The notes beneath the pieces are model-generated. The model was not told the DNA's origin. It did not search any database and saw only the letters and a list, made by a program, of their open reading frames with translations. 64,000 nt of DNA from Steinernema hermaphroditum (Eukaryota > Nematoda > Chromadorea > Rhabditida > Steinernematidae). The stretch is taken from NCBI GenBank assembly GCA_030435675.1, contig CM059621.1:14880001-14944000 (forward strand), given 5' to 3'. The position numbers were made by a program, and so were the translations under genes. Numbering within the stretch: position 1 is the stretch's first letter; each line of letters starts with the position of its first letter. Below, one piece after another: positions 1-11,077 of the stretch.

Positions 1-12
1 ATCATATTTCAG

Positions 13-611
13 CAAAAAGAAATCGGCATCGTCCGGTTCAAATGGATCGGAGTGAAGTGCGATGAGCCTCATCCATTTGTCTGCGCTCGACCTGTCGGAG
101 GTCCTACTACAACAGCACCCTCTACGGTAGACCCAATAACCACTCCATCAACCCCCTTTATCCTTCAATGTCCCTTCAAATCTGATCGGAATCCAATTCC
201 AACACCCCAGCCTTCATGGAAGGGTCGATTTCTTTCGTTCAAAAAGTACGCCTTCATCGCTGGACCCCTTAGCTTCGAAGACGCCCAAGCTTCTTGTGCC
301 TATTTGAGTGCGAACCTCGCATCTGCACACAGCAGGTCGGACAGTTCCTTCTTGGCTGGTCTTATTCCAGAAGGTTCCACGTCCGTGTGGATCGGAGGAC
401 TCTCGCCCGGAGAGGATAAATACTGTTGGACCGACGACACTCGATGGAATTTCGATCTCCTGAACAACCCCGTGACTCAACTCAGCTGCGTTCAGGTGGA
501 ATAATGTTGATACTTTGAGATTCATTAATGGATGAATTCTAGATTAACAATAAGGAAGTCTGGAACCAAGCCAACTGCGGCGCTGCTGCCGGCTACATTT
601 GTGAGAAATGA
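13..611 (+). CDS. CTLD gene A, 3' part (linker and CTLD2)
   Basis: This is the 3' end of a secreted C-type lectin-like gene; the 5' part lies outside the window. Exons are 13-495 and 543-611, after an apparent acceptor (atatttcag) at 4-12. The first exon opens in the last strand of a CTLD (KCDEPHPFVCA), passes through a short Thr/Pro-rich linker, then enters a second CTLD with LASAHS, VWIGG and YCWTDDT motifs. The intron at 496 falls after CVQ in phase 0, as in genes B and C. The last exon gives a WNQANCG...YICEK end, the usual final disulphide strand. The EPN/QPD and WND sugar-binding motifs are not evident, so sugar binding is uncertain. The linker is about 20 residues. A CTLD assignment is secure; the exact 5' boundary is not. 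Confidence 0.85.
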
Positions 612-1623
612 AGAGAAAGATTTCACATTTCTGCACCTCTTTAATAAATGCTTTTCTATATTTCGTTTATATTTCAATTTTTGCGACTGTTTTTCTAGCT
701 CTATCCACAACACATGTCAAATTATGTCAAATTCAACAATCGCTTGAGCTATGTAATAGTTATTGGGTACAGTAGCTGTGAGTGGTAGCTACCTGCTACA
801 TGTCCCCATTCTTTGTTTGTTGTAACTTAACCAATTAGAAATATTGGAGTTAAGAGAAGATGGTGATCTGAAAAGGCCAACTTTTTGAGATTAGCTCATG
901 CTGCGTATTGAGTGTGAAAATAGACGCCAAAATGAAATGCGCCTTTATTTATGCCCCAAACCTAATATATGTTATGTAATGCACATAAAAAGGGAGTAAT
1001 CAAAATATCACAAATTTGCTGGTTTGCATCTTCCTTCGTCATGCGGCACGATGTCATAACACGTAATATTTTTGAAAGTAGCATGTACATTCTACATAAA
1101 ATCGAAGGCCGAAAGCAGTTTAACGGTTTTGACTATTCTCTACGCTCAGAAAGCTCAGATTCGCCGATTCAGAGCCCGCGCACAGTAATGCGATCGCCAG
1201 CTCTGCCCGGATATCGTGTCCGGCGCCAAGTGTCAATGTCTCATGGCCTACTGCTGCATATGCAGACGGAAAATATCCCCTGGCAAAGTACTCTCGCTCC
1301 GTTCATATTTCCGTCAACTAAAGTCATCGAGATAAAAGGCGATCGAGTTTTCAACTTTCGGGTTCGAATCTGGTTGGCTAAGTAGTTTTGCGTTTTGGGA
1401 TACAATTTTATATGCTTCATTTTACTAGCACTCGTACCATTGGAGGACCCTTACGCTCTATAGTCCTTTGGTACTGGGCCTCCACTGTCAAGACAGAAAT
1501 CAACCACATGCAGACGGAAAATGTGCCTTGGCAAACTATTCTCCCTCAATTTGCACTTCCGTGTTGCAGTCATTTACTTCGATAAACTCTCATTCAATTA
1601 AAACATTGAACATCTTCAGATTC
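612..1623. other. intergenic, no gene seen
   Basis: Apart from the 3' UTR of gene A, this stretch lies between two convergent genes and is largely AT-rich. Small open frames show no domain or codon pattern I recognise. A GGTTCGAATC string at 1361-1370 resembles a tRNA B box, but no tRNA fold surrounds it. Confidence 0.5.
643..648 (+). terminator. poly(A) signal of gene A
   Basis: AATAAA lies 32 nt after the stop codon of gene A, the usual nematode spacing. Confidence 0.7.
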
Positions 1624-4071
1624 TTAGTAGAATCCCTTCTTGCAGACGAATCCTGCCAAAGTGCCGCAGTCTCCGACGTTCCATTCGTGCTTTTGACGGT
1701 TATTCGGATCGGGATAGTGGAACTAAAAGCGTTGTCGCACTGATGACTAATCATCCTTTTGCTCTTACCTGCACGCAGCGCTCCAAGTAGTTAGCGGTCG
1801 ACAGCTCGTCGAAGTTCCACGACGTCTTGTCGGTCCAGCAGAATTGGTCGTTTCCGGGGGAAAGGCCCCCCACCCAGAGGTTGCGACTGGTTTTGTCACT
1901 TGATGGGATCAGCGAAGCGACAAAGGCACTTTCTCGCTTGCCGTGGACGGAGACCAGATGAGCGCCGAGATAAACGCATGTGGCCTCGGCGTCGAAGAAG
2001 TTTCTGGCTTCTGGAATGTAGGCGTAGCGATTCAATCCATGGTATTTCCACGACGGTGTTTTGACAGCGATTGGTTTTGTGGCTGAGACGAAGGGGCAGA
2101 CTAGTGCGGGAAGGGGTACTGTAGCAGTTGTGGTTGTAGGCTTGTCAGTCGGCGGAGAGACTGTAGTGCTTCTCGTAGTTCCATCCGTGGGACAAGTAGG
2201 GCATTCGGTGATTTCAGGGCAGGTTTCGGGAGTGCTTGTTGGGCATTCAGGACATGGCGGACATGTTGGCTCCTCTGAAATACAACGCAGTGCTGAAGAA
2301 GTGTTTCGCATGATTTTTCTTCAGAAAGGCTGCAAAAAAAGGTGAAGCAACAAGACAGGATCTTTACAGAAATTACAGAATCTTCACATTTGAATCAACA
2401 ACGGTGTAAACGAGAAACCGGATGGAATCGATCGTTTTTTTTTGTATTTTATTCAATGTTGCCAACACTTCAAGAAAATTTTTGATTGGTCTCATCTCAA
2501 ATACAGCAACACAGTATGTATATGTACGTAGATTTTTAGATTTTTAAATTGATTGATTTTTTGTTAATATTTGTGGAAAAGGGCCTCTGCTGCCCTTGTA
2601 AGTTCCACGTACTCGGTCGTCCAACCTGTAGTGAATGCTTGCCCAAAACAACAGAGTGCGCAAAGCCACGCTAAGTACGCAAACTGCTGCCGCCACGCGG
2701 TAAATTCACAAGACTGCAATACAATACGTCAACCCGAACTAACTCGCGACAACGCGGGTGTTGTCGGTCAAAGTTTCTGCGGTAAAGTGATGATCGTTCG
2801 TCCCGGGTGACGATGAGGATCGAGGCACAAGTGACGCTCAACAATACAACGTTCGCCCACAGACAAAACACGAGACGGTATCTAATTAACCGTTTACCGT
2901 CACTCAGCTCAATAGCAAGACCTTCTGCATACACGGAATCACAACGGTTCTTGTTCTTCACAGCCTTCAGCTTCTCGCTTCTTGACGCGGCGATCAGCTC
3001 CGATATTCCCTTGCTCACGCGCTTCGCGTTCCGGTTCGAGCACGACGGCGTCCGGTACGAGTTCAAGCCTCGCGGCGTCGCGTTCAAATCGTTTGCAGCT
3101 TCTCCGCGCCGCTACGGTGGATGTTTTCGAATATGCTGCGCTTGAGGCATATCGCCTCTTTATGAAATTTATATGAAATTTAGCCACTAATGTTCCGACA
3201 AAAGACAAAACGAAAAACTCACGAAAGGTGGTACTTTAATTGTCTTTGGCCTGAATTTGCGACCATCGTTTCATTTTTCAATTTTTGACCCCCAAATGGA
3301 TCATCATTGATTCAAAGTGACTGAAACAAAAAAGTATTAGCGGAAAGACGATTTTTTGGTAGTTTTGTTTATATTTCACCTGGAGATTTCATTTTGGCTT
3401 GGATAATAATTAATAATGGCGAGTTCATGGAACAAAAATTCTATCGTATTGAATAAAAGCGAACGTTCCGAAAAAGGCCAACAATTTTTTCGAATAAACG
3501 TGTTCGGAAACGTTCGACTTCTATATTTCGTCAACCTACCAGGACATCCTTCAGATCTCTGGAACGGTAGATCCATCTCACAGATATATTGTGCCTTTTC
3601 CTGGCAATCGCTCGGCAGCCACAATCCCGATTCTGCTTCAAGCAGAAGACAATTCTCCTTCTCGGCATCCATTTCATGATTTTCGTTCCAATTTTGAAAA
3701 CCGAAGCTCTTCCCGTCGTACCAGGACCACGTGGCGTTCACACTTATACCTCCTAGCCAAAGCTTTCCTTGTAGACCTTTTTGAGTTAAATGCTCTAAAA
3801 TCTCACAGGAATATTCTTCTTTTCAATGAACTCTTTTTTGTTTACCCAAAAGAATCTTCTGCTCAAACTGATTTTCCACTTTAGCCAAACGGGCATCGAA
3901 GAGGCCACAGGAGAGCTGAGCATTAAGGTAGTCCAGGGGGACTGGAACAGCATTGAGACACACATGACGGTTAGGGCTGTAGGTCGTTCCATCGGGACAT
4001 TCGGAGAAGGCGACAACGGCCTGAATGAGGTGGAGTAAACCCAATAGACTCAAATTCAACTTCGTCCGCAT
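1624..4071 (-). CDS. CTLD gene B, secreted double-CTLD protein
   Basis: Four exons on the minus strand (4071-3846, 3794-3540, 2274-1769, 1722-1624) join with matching phases into a 361-residue protein. Residues 1-22 are a signal peptide. CTLD1 (about 24-155) carries WLGG, WSWYDGK and ENCLLLEAESGLW motifs. A linker (about 161-218) is rich in Cys-Pro pairs and then Thr/Pro. CTLD2 (about 220-361) has HLVSVH, LWVGG and FCWTDKTSWNF and ends GFVCKKGFY. No canonical EPN/QPD plus WND set is seen. Intron 2 is 1.27 kb, far longer than the roughly 45-nt introns elsewhere, and holds a weak nested open frame. A ctttcag acceptor two nucleotides before the ATG decides the start. Gene C is its closest relative: identical intron phases and an identical 99-nt last exon. 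Confidence 0.88.
2671..3087 (-). other. open frame of unknown nature in intron 2 of gene B
   Basis: A 138-codon open frame lies on the same strand as gene B inside its long second intron. It encodes one hydrophobic stretch (LVFCLWANVVLLSVTC) followed by basic residues. An overlapping minus-strand frame at 2939-3208 is also open. The base composition is richer in G+C than the surrounding intron. I recognise no domain; it could be a nested gene exon, a relic of inserted DNA, or chance. Confidence 0.15.
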
Positions 4072-5689
4072 CCCTGAAAGTGCCACCGCAATGACCGCAA
4101 TTTTCCCGCAAAAAATCACCGCAATTCCACACGTTCCCGCAAAAGAAGTTGTTTGCCACGAACACTTACATACTGATATGAGATTGCATTGCCACGAAGC
4201 ACAAACGCTGAAGATAAGGGTTTGCGGTATGAGCTCGGAACCGGCGCTTTAATCAGCCGTGCGTACAAGAAGGATGGGGTGGGTGCCCGAGCACTCAGAG
4301 ACCAAGAACCGCAATAATAGGATACTGTGCTACTTTTTAAAGTCGTGTAGTATCCGGAATTGCATCAACAGAAATGAAGATGTACTTTGAGAGGCTCTAC
4401 ATTCGTGCTCTCTCCAGCTTGTGAATAAACCGACATAAACCGACACAAGAACTTTTTAGTATGTAGTAACGCGGTGCGGAAGAAATTTTGTTTTTCAATC
4501 GGAATTCGAAAGTGATCTGTTACCCAAGCCCAAGAATAAAACTCAAGAAGAAGGATGTTCGAACATAGAAATAGTAGCTGTCCAACCATGTTATCTGCCC
4601 GAGACTTCCGAAGATCCGGAGTTCGGCTCACCAAGTCCGTTTGCATCATTTATTTGCATGAATTAACGACATTAAGTCATGCAAAATGTCTTACGAGCTA
4701 TAGAGTCGAGTCGAGCGTGATATCAGAGTTGAGTGCGGTCATGCCACCAGTTGACGAGGCGACGCGGATAGATGAAGAAGTAATTCTAGCCGAGGCTACT
4801 GTGCGACGGCTACTGAGGTGCCATCGCATCATCCGAGCGAACTTCGGCTTGTGGGCAGTGCTGACGGTCTTCTTAGCAAAACGTTGGAACTACGGCTCCC
4901 TGGTGTTCCAGCCTTCTGGGAGTCGGGGCGATCATTCCGCCAACAACGACTCATTTCTATCAGAGCGAATGGGCGAATCGACCGATCGCCACCTGTACAG
5001 GTCAAAGATCAAAGTCCAAATCGATTCGGGAATCCCTGAGTACTCTTTTCGCTCCAATATTGCATGACGAGGTCTCAAGACCTCTGAATGTAAAAAAGTC
5101 GATTCTTATGACTTTCGAAAACACAAAAACGTCCCGTCCCGTTGAGAAATTAAATTTTGTTAGTGATGTCGCTAACGTACAGTGATAGACTTCACAATTT
5201 TAACCGGTAATTACCGGTAAACGCGAAAACTAATTATTGATAGCTGAACCATCCAAATACTTAATTGAACCGATCCTTGGTTTGAGGACCTCAGATGTTT
5301 AAAACGAATACAGGGCTGTTGCATTTCGCGTCTCATACGGCAAAGATTACTCTAGTTCCTTCATATTTCAAATAGTTACAGTTTTATAACATCTTCTACC
5401 AGATCTCCTTGACAAAGTGATATCTAAGACACTAAAATATAACATGTGATCTGTTCGCCTGGAAAACAAGAGGCTGAAGGAGTCATAAAACGTGGCAAAC
5501 AATGAAGCACAAATGCGATAAGACCCTTAATGTTCTCACGACTCTATGACCTGCGAACATAAGAGGAACCTGCTGCTAAGCCTTCTTACTTCCTTATTAT
5601 GTTTGCCTCTACCTATGACCGCTCACTGCAGAGTTGGCAGGGTTCTGATAACGTTTTTATTTCCATCAGTCACATAACCATCAACGTTC
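4072..5689. other. intergenic between genes B and C, with repeat copy
   Basis: No convincing gene. About 4735-4960 is a copy of a dispersed repeat also found near 9430-9730, 46185-46870 and 58270-58730; the shared core reads ACTACGGCTCCCTGGTGT or close variants. The rest is AT-rich without recognisable features. Confidence 0.5.
4074..4080 (-). other. probable trans-splice acceptor, gene B
   Basis: ctttcag ends two nucleotides before the gene B ATG, as expected for spliced-leader addition in nematodes. Confidence 0.5.
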
Positions 5690-7294
5690 CTAGAAGAGCG
5701 CCTTCTTGCAGATGAAGCCGGATTGTTGCTCGCAAGGTGAGTGAACCCACTTGTGGGAAAGGTGCCATCTCGGATTAGGATAGTAGATCTAAGCTAGACT
5801 TTTAGAGAAGCTGCAAAATCTATGTCTTACGGAGATGCAACGCTTATTCTCGTCACTGTCATCATCATTCAAGTTGCCGTAGCTCCAACGCGAGTGGTCC
5901 GTCCAGCAGTAATCGTCGTTTCCAGCGGAAACTCCTCCAATCCAGATGTTGCTGGTCCTGCGCTCGATGAAGGGAACCAGCGTGGACACGAAGACGCTCT
6001 CTGCCCAGCTGTGCACCGATACAAGATGAGCGTTGAAGTAGGCGCAGGTGGCTTCGGCGTCGGTGAAGTTCTTGTGGCCGGAGAAGTAGGCGTATCTGTT
6101 CAGGCCATACCAAGTCCAGAATGGGCTTCTGGCACGAATGGGACGTTGGTGGGAGCGGAATGGACATGTGGCTGGGGGAGTGGTTGTGGTGGGTACGGAA
6201 GTAGTAGTAGTCGTGGTGGGAGCCTCAGTTGTAGTCGTTGTGGGTGCCTCAGTTGTAGTCGTTGTGGGTGCCTCAGTTGTAGTAGTGGTGGGAGCCTCAG
6301 TGGTAGTTGTGGTGGTCGTTGTTATTTGTTCCTGTGTGGTTGTCGGCGACTCCGTGGTGACTGTCGTGGTGGGAGCATCGGTGGTACTAGTGACCGCTGT
6401 TGTAGGTTCATTTGTGGTTGCCGGTGATTCAGTGGTTGCTGTCGTGGTGGACTCTTCGGTAGTCGTGGCCGGAGCCTCCGAACTAGTGGCAGGTTCTTCC
6501 GTTGCAGTCGATGGGGCCTCAGTACTTGTCGCAGGCTCATCTTTTGGACAAGACGGACATTCGGTCACTTCAGGGCAAGGTTCTGAAGTAGTTTCAGGGC
6601 ACTCAGGACAGGGAGGGCATGTCGGATCCCCTGAAACAAGCTTATCAGGATGGATTTTCTCGATTTGCCTTTGTGGAAGAATAAAGTATGGTTTTAATAC
6701 AAAATCATCATGTTATAACCGATTGAGGACGGCCTTTCATTGTCTGCAGCCTCCCTCTCTGGACAAATCGAAATCACTCACCGGGACAGGAAACTTCAAA
6801 CTGAGGCTCCATCTCGCACACATAAGCGGCCTTTTTCTTACAGTCGCCCGACAACCACAATCCCGACTCTCCTTCAAAGAGTAGACAATTCTCTTTTTCG
6901 GGATTAGCTGGCTCGTTCTCCTTCCAATTATTGAAAGTGAAGTTCTTTCCGTCGTGCCAGGACCAAGTGGTGTTGATGTTGGTGCCTCCCAGCCAGAGGT
7001 TTCCACTTGTTATTCCTCGCAAGGATAGGTGCTCTGAACTCAGAATCAGTATCATTTTGTCCACGATGAAGCGTTCAAACCTAGAAGAACGTTGTGGTCA
7101 TGTTCACTCTCCACTTTGGCCAGTCGGGCGTCGAATATTCCACAAGACATCTCAGCGGTTAGGTAGTCCAATGGAACGGGGATTGCGTTGAGACATTTTT
7201 GTCTCTTGGGACTGTAGGTTGTCCCGGGGGGACAAACCGAATAAGCCAAGTGGCAGGAAATAGTCAGGAGGAGGCCGAGAAGAACCGTCTTCAT
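5690..7294 (-). CDS. CTLD gene C, double-CTLD protein with Thr-rich linker
   Basis: Four minus-strand exons (7294-7081, 7033-6782, 6630-5831, 5788-5690) give 454 residues. Residues 1-20 are a signal peptide (MKTVLLGLLLTISCHLAYS). CTLD1 (about 21-150) contains NLWLGG, WSWHDGK and WKENEPANPEKENC, an EPA variant of the sugar-binding EPN motif. The linker (about 156-310) starts with Cys-Pro pairs like gene B and becomes a mucin-like run of Thr, Glu, Ala and Pro, including four tandem TTTTTEAP-like units. CTLD2 (about 310-454) has HLVSVH, NIWIGG and YCWTDHSRW and ends SGFICKKALF. Exon phases and the 99-nt last exon match gene B. The linker composition matches the giant repeat of gene D, so it looks like a short ancestor-like version of that design. 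Confidence 0.9.
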
Positions 7295-7296
7295 AT

Positions 7297-7303
7297 CTGA
7301 AAG
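7297..7303 (-). other. probable trans-splice acceptor, gene C
   Basis: ctttcag ends two nucleotides before the gene C ATG, the same arrangement as in gene B. Confidence 0.5.
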
Positions 7304-7328
7304 TGTCCTTAGCGCTATAGGTGCGGTC

Positions 7329-7445
7329 GATAAGGGATAAGGGAGTAAAAGTAGGGAGTAAAATTTAGATCGAGCAAAAAAGAGCACTTTGCGGACTGAT
7401 AGCCGGTGACTTTAAATGTCACATCATCTCTTTATCAAGTGATAA
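7329..7445. promoter_or_regulatory. GATA-site cluster upstream of gene C
   Basis: Two GATAAG sites in tandem (7329-7334, 7336-7341) and a facing pair TTATCA/TGATAA (7432-7437, 7440-7445) lie 35-150 nt upstream of the gene C start. TGATAA is the core of sites bound by nematode intestinal GATA factors of the ELT-2 type. Binding is inferred. Confidence 0.4.
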
Positions 7446-7623
7446 GGGCGTGACCGGAAGCGGCGGCGAGTAAACATCCGGTCAAAACAGGGCTGACAGG
7501 TTGTGGACGTCTGCCTGACGCTTGCAGGGCGCAAAAAAAGAACACCTTGACCCACGACATTGTATAATTACAGCAATAAACATAACTTTTACGGATAAGC
7601 AGGGAACGCCAACGCCCAACGCG

Positions 7624-7980
7624 TCAAAACGGCGATAAGGCCGTGACGACAGCCAAAAGGGTGGTGGCCCCGCAGACCACAAGATAGTTAGTCTTTGCTT
7701 CTGATAGTGCCTGATGGATTTTGGTCTTTTCACCGAGTGTGGGACGTTCATTACAATATACGACCCATGGCTGTAGTGTGGCGAAGTAAGTAATGACTTC
7801 TATAATGGTAATGTCAGACGAGCGGACAGGATGATATGCGTGGGCATTGAGCTGATAAAGAACAAAGAGATCAAAAAGTATCAGTGTGGTGGATAGCGTG
7901 GAAATGGGTAATATGTCAATGACAGGATGACGGAGATAGAGTGGACGTAGGTTTCCGATGGACCGTCGACCCAGATGCAC
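7624..7980 (-). other. hydrophobic open frame, unidentified
   Basis: A 118-codon minus-strand frame has two or three hydrophobic stretches (TLILFDLFVLYQL, TNYLVVCGATTLLAVV). The peptide TLQPWV at about 7765 recurs in a second minus-strand stretch near 43725, where the frame is broken by a stop soon after. It may be a fragment of a membrane protein family, perhaps a chemoreceptor, but I cannot assign it. No splice partners were found. Confidence 0.2.
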
Positions 7981-8369
7981 TTTTAAGTCGTAGTTTTATT
8001 TCATCGCGATATAGAGATGGAAGTGAATTAAATCAATGACTCTGAATGAAGGGGTTCATAATCCATCCGCATCCATTATTGGAATGCAGGTCTGACAATA
8101 ATTTGAACGCCACATATATGGAAAGTATTTCAAAGAAACACATGTAGCTCCGAAACATTTATGTGTGTCAACCTGTCGGTCGTCCGTTAGTTCTCTCAGA
8201 AATGAGTTGAGTGGGAGGTCGTTGGTGGCCCCAATGCAACTTGTCACGGTATCTGTCACATAAGCCAGAAGAAGAACGATGGCTTCAGCTCTTCACCGCT
8301 TCGACACCTGGGCACATTCATGGGATCGCTGACTTCAACTTTGATGGCACTGAAGTCAGATGAGAAGGG

Positions 8370-8925
8370 TGTGCCGTCAGAAGCGCCAAAAAAAGAGAGC
8401 CAAATTAAAAAAGAGCCAAAAAAAAGAGCGCCAAATTAAAATAGAGCCAAAAAAAGAGCGCCAAATCAAAAGAGAGCCAAATAAAGAGCGCCAAATTAAA
8501 AGAGAGCCAAATTCAAAGAGCGGCTCCAGCGAGACTTCTCAGGACTCCCGTGTCCGTCGAGCTGTCCCAGCTGTCCCAGCGCTGTCGGTCTCGGCGATCT
8601 CAGCTCCCATCACGGCTGCTGGAGCGACTTTGGCGATGGCCGTCTTCGCCGCCGCTCGTGCAGCTCTCCGCGCCGTCCTCGAAGACGAAGCCCTTCTTCC
8701 GTAGGCCCTTCGTTGTTTCTTTGAAAATTGTTTCTGTTTTCTTTGAAATAAATTTGTTGTTCGCTTTTTTCTCTTTGGATCTCTTTCATTTTGGCGCTGT
8801 TTTTTTGGCGCTGTTTTTTTGGCGCTCGTGGAGGTTTTGGCTCTCTTTTAATTTGGCGCTCTTTTTTTGGCTCCCTTTTAATTTGGCGCTCTTTTTTTGG
8901 CTCTCTTTTTTTGGCGCTCCTGACT
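8370..8925. repeat. inverted repeat of a low-complexity unit
   Basis: The left arm (8370-8525) is built from alternating agagcgccaaa and aaaagagagccaaa elements. The right arm (8795-8925) carries the reverse complement (tttggcgctcttttt and ggctctcttttaa). About 270 bp separate them. A transcript could fold into an imperfect hairpin of over 100 bp. Confidence 0.7.
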
Positions 8926-8974
8926 GGAAATCGATGAGAAGCAATGACTGCAATGTAATGCATGTCTCTCTTTG

Positions 8975-9240
8975 TGTGTGTCTGTGTGTTTTTCCGTGCG
9001 CACGGGGAAAACACCCACACAAAATAAGGACCCGAGGGGAACCGAACCCAACACCGCCCTCTTATAAACGGAGAACGTTCGCAATGAGCCACACAGACAG
9101 TTGAGATGGTAGCGCTCTACTTCTACTATGTCTCTGGCGATGCTATGCCCGCAGGGCTATGGTGTCTGGCCGCCCGCAGGGCTATAGGCTAATTGGCTTT
9201 TAGTACCTGGAGGGCGCGAATTCGCGCGCAGCCGGGTTTA
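8975..9240 (-). repeat. dispersed repeat with tRNA-like internal promoter, copy 1
   Basis: This sequence recurs at 55498-55660 and 55808-55880. On the minus strand it has an A-box-like TGGCTCATTGCG (9080-9091) and, about 40 nt on, a B-box-like GGTTCGGTTCC (9038-9048), the order and spacing seen in tRNA genes and tRNA-derived SINEs. The plus-strand right end carries the palindrome GCGCGAATTCGCGC (9214-9227). No complete tRNA cloverleaf is evident. Confidence 0.5.
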
Positions 9241-9429
9241 TTGATCCAGCCGAAGATCGAGCTCAAATAAAGAGAGCGTTCTTGAAGCAAAGAAAGCATT
9301 GCACCATTGTTTATAATAGAGGTAGGACAGTCATATATTGAATCGAGTTTCGAGTTTATTTCTCGTATCTAAGACTTACGCCTTGCGGGACGTCATATAT
9401 ATGCACAAAAAGACCACATTGTCACTGCG

Positions 9430-9730
9430 TAGTCACCGGTCTTCTTCAGGCTTCGGCACATGAGGAACGCGACGATCCCATCAGTGTGCGCGGGGATCAG
9501 AGATGCGAAGAGCTGATTCCGGAGATGGTGGAGCACAGCGAACTCATCTTCGGGTGGCGGCACGGACGTCAGAGTTGAGGAGCTTCGTTGTAACGCTTCT
9601 TCGGCTACTCTGGGGCGCGGGTGGAGTCGGGCGGCAGTGACTAGCTTCTTAGCAAGACGGTGGAACTACGGCTCCCTGGTGTCCAGGCCTTCTGGGAGCC
9701 GGGATGATCATTGCGCCAACCACGACCAAT
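9430..9730. repeat. dispersed repeat copy
   Basis: It shares the ACTACGGCTCCCTGGTGTCC core and flanking text with 4735-4960, and more distantly with 46185-46870 and 58270-58730. No coding potential or terminal structure was identified. Confidence 0.5.
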
Positions 9731-11069
9731 CAAGGTCAGAAGTTATATCGAATCAGCACAACAAAATAAGGAAAAATGTATCGATTAGCTCATATTCGAG
9801 GGTTTACACATACGAAGATTTCAAAATTTTCCGTGAGAATTGAAGCATGAAAACGATGTCCGATACTCAGCGGAATCGTAAGCGACAAACGTGTATAACA
9901 TACGACATGAAAGATAGCCCCAAATCATCGGTCGTATGGTGCTTATATCCTAGGAGAAAAGCTGTTACAAGAGGGTTAATCGCGTGGCATCCCATTCCAA
10001 CTAATGGCTTTCTTGCATCAGTCAAAATAGAGGGAAACAGAATCACCTGCTGTGCGTGCAGGATATCCCACACAAAAACCCATACTTATCAGCCGATACG
10101 AATGAAGATCACAGAGCACAATCTATGAAGCTAGCCTCTGCAGGGCGATTCGTTCGGCCCATAAAACTAAAGGTCACACTTCGTTATACATTTTATTACT
10201 CCGATGTAAACACCAAAAAATGACTCCTTATCACTGCGGTCAGGCAACACATCCTCTGATGCTCTAGGTTCCTTCTTGTGATCTATGCTTCACACAAAGG
10301 TTATTTGTGCACCTCCGTGGCCAACGTGGCAACTCCGGTCGTATTACTATTCCGGGCCACTCCATGAAACGAGGAATACTGCTTGTTTACGATCGTTACG
10401 TGGCAAGCGCTTTTGTTTCGAGCGGTTGCGTCAGTTTGCTCCTGGTCGCTTATCAGATAAGTGCTGGCAACTGGTACAAAGCCGAGGGGCGAGAGTCAGT
10501 TAAATGTCACTCTGAGGCCGGGATGTGACCCGTCATGTGTGCTCCGCGTTAGTTAATCAGGAGCTGGTTGTAAACAGCTTCTGGGTGAGATAGAAGAGTT
10601 AAAGAGTACCGTAGTCATAGGGCGTCTTCGCTACTTTCCTGTATGTTCTTCGTTCGTGATTCAGTTTCTCGTGTTAGGTTCAGGCCTCCACAACCGGGCT
10701 CAACCATGTAGATATGGAATCTGACCATATTATGGCCTAGGTAAAAGCTTTTGGATAAATTGAACAGAACTTTTTAACGTCTGTCAGATTTTTTTAGCCA
10801 ATAATGACCTATAGTGCATTAGTTCCGGTGACGTTTGCCTCTCCAGTAAGTGCTATCCCTCTGAAGCTTCACAGCATCCATAAGACAGCTGAAGCTGAAG
10901 CACGTCTTGTCCTGCTAAAACTCTAATGGCTCTCCGTCATAATTCATTCTATCTTACGAGGAGAGCCACCTAAAGAAGAGCTTGGTTAGGCTATAGATCA
11001 AGGTTGTATTTTTATTCTATTTATCCGCGTAATCTACACTATTTACTTACCTGTCTACGCTGCGGACGA

Positions 11070-11075
11070 TTTCAG
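11070..11075 (+). other. probable trans-splice acceptor, gene D
   Basis: tttcag ends two nucleotides before the gene D ATG at 11078. Confidence 0.5.
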
Positions 11076-11077
11076 CA

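Larger units (their letters stand above)
7295..11077. other. long intergenic region with repeats
   Basis: Nothing here reads as an intact gene. It holds GATA sites near gene C, a hydrophobic minus-strand open frame (7624-7980), a low-complexity inverted repeat (8370-8525 against 8795-8925), a tRNA-like repeat (8975-9240), a dispersed repeat copy (9430-9730), and otherwise plain DNA up to the gene D start. Confidence 0.5.

Noticed and set aside
1361..1370. tRNA gene suggested by GGTTCGAATC
   Set aside because: No A box, anticodon stem or acceptor stem could be found around it; the same holds for GGTTCGAACC at 41290.
6138..6884. 248-codon plus-strand Val-rich frame
   Set aside because: It is the antisense of the Thr-rich linker of gene C.
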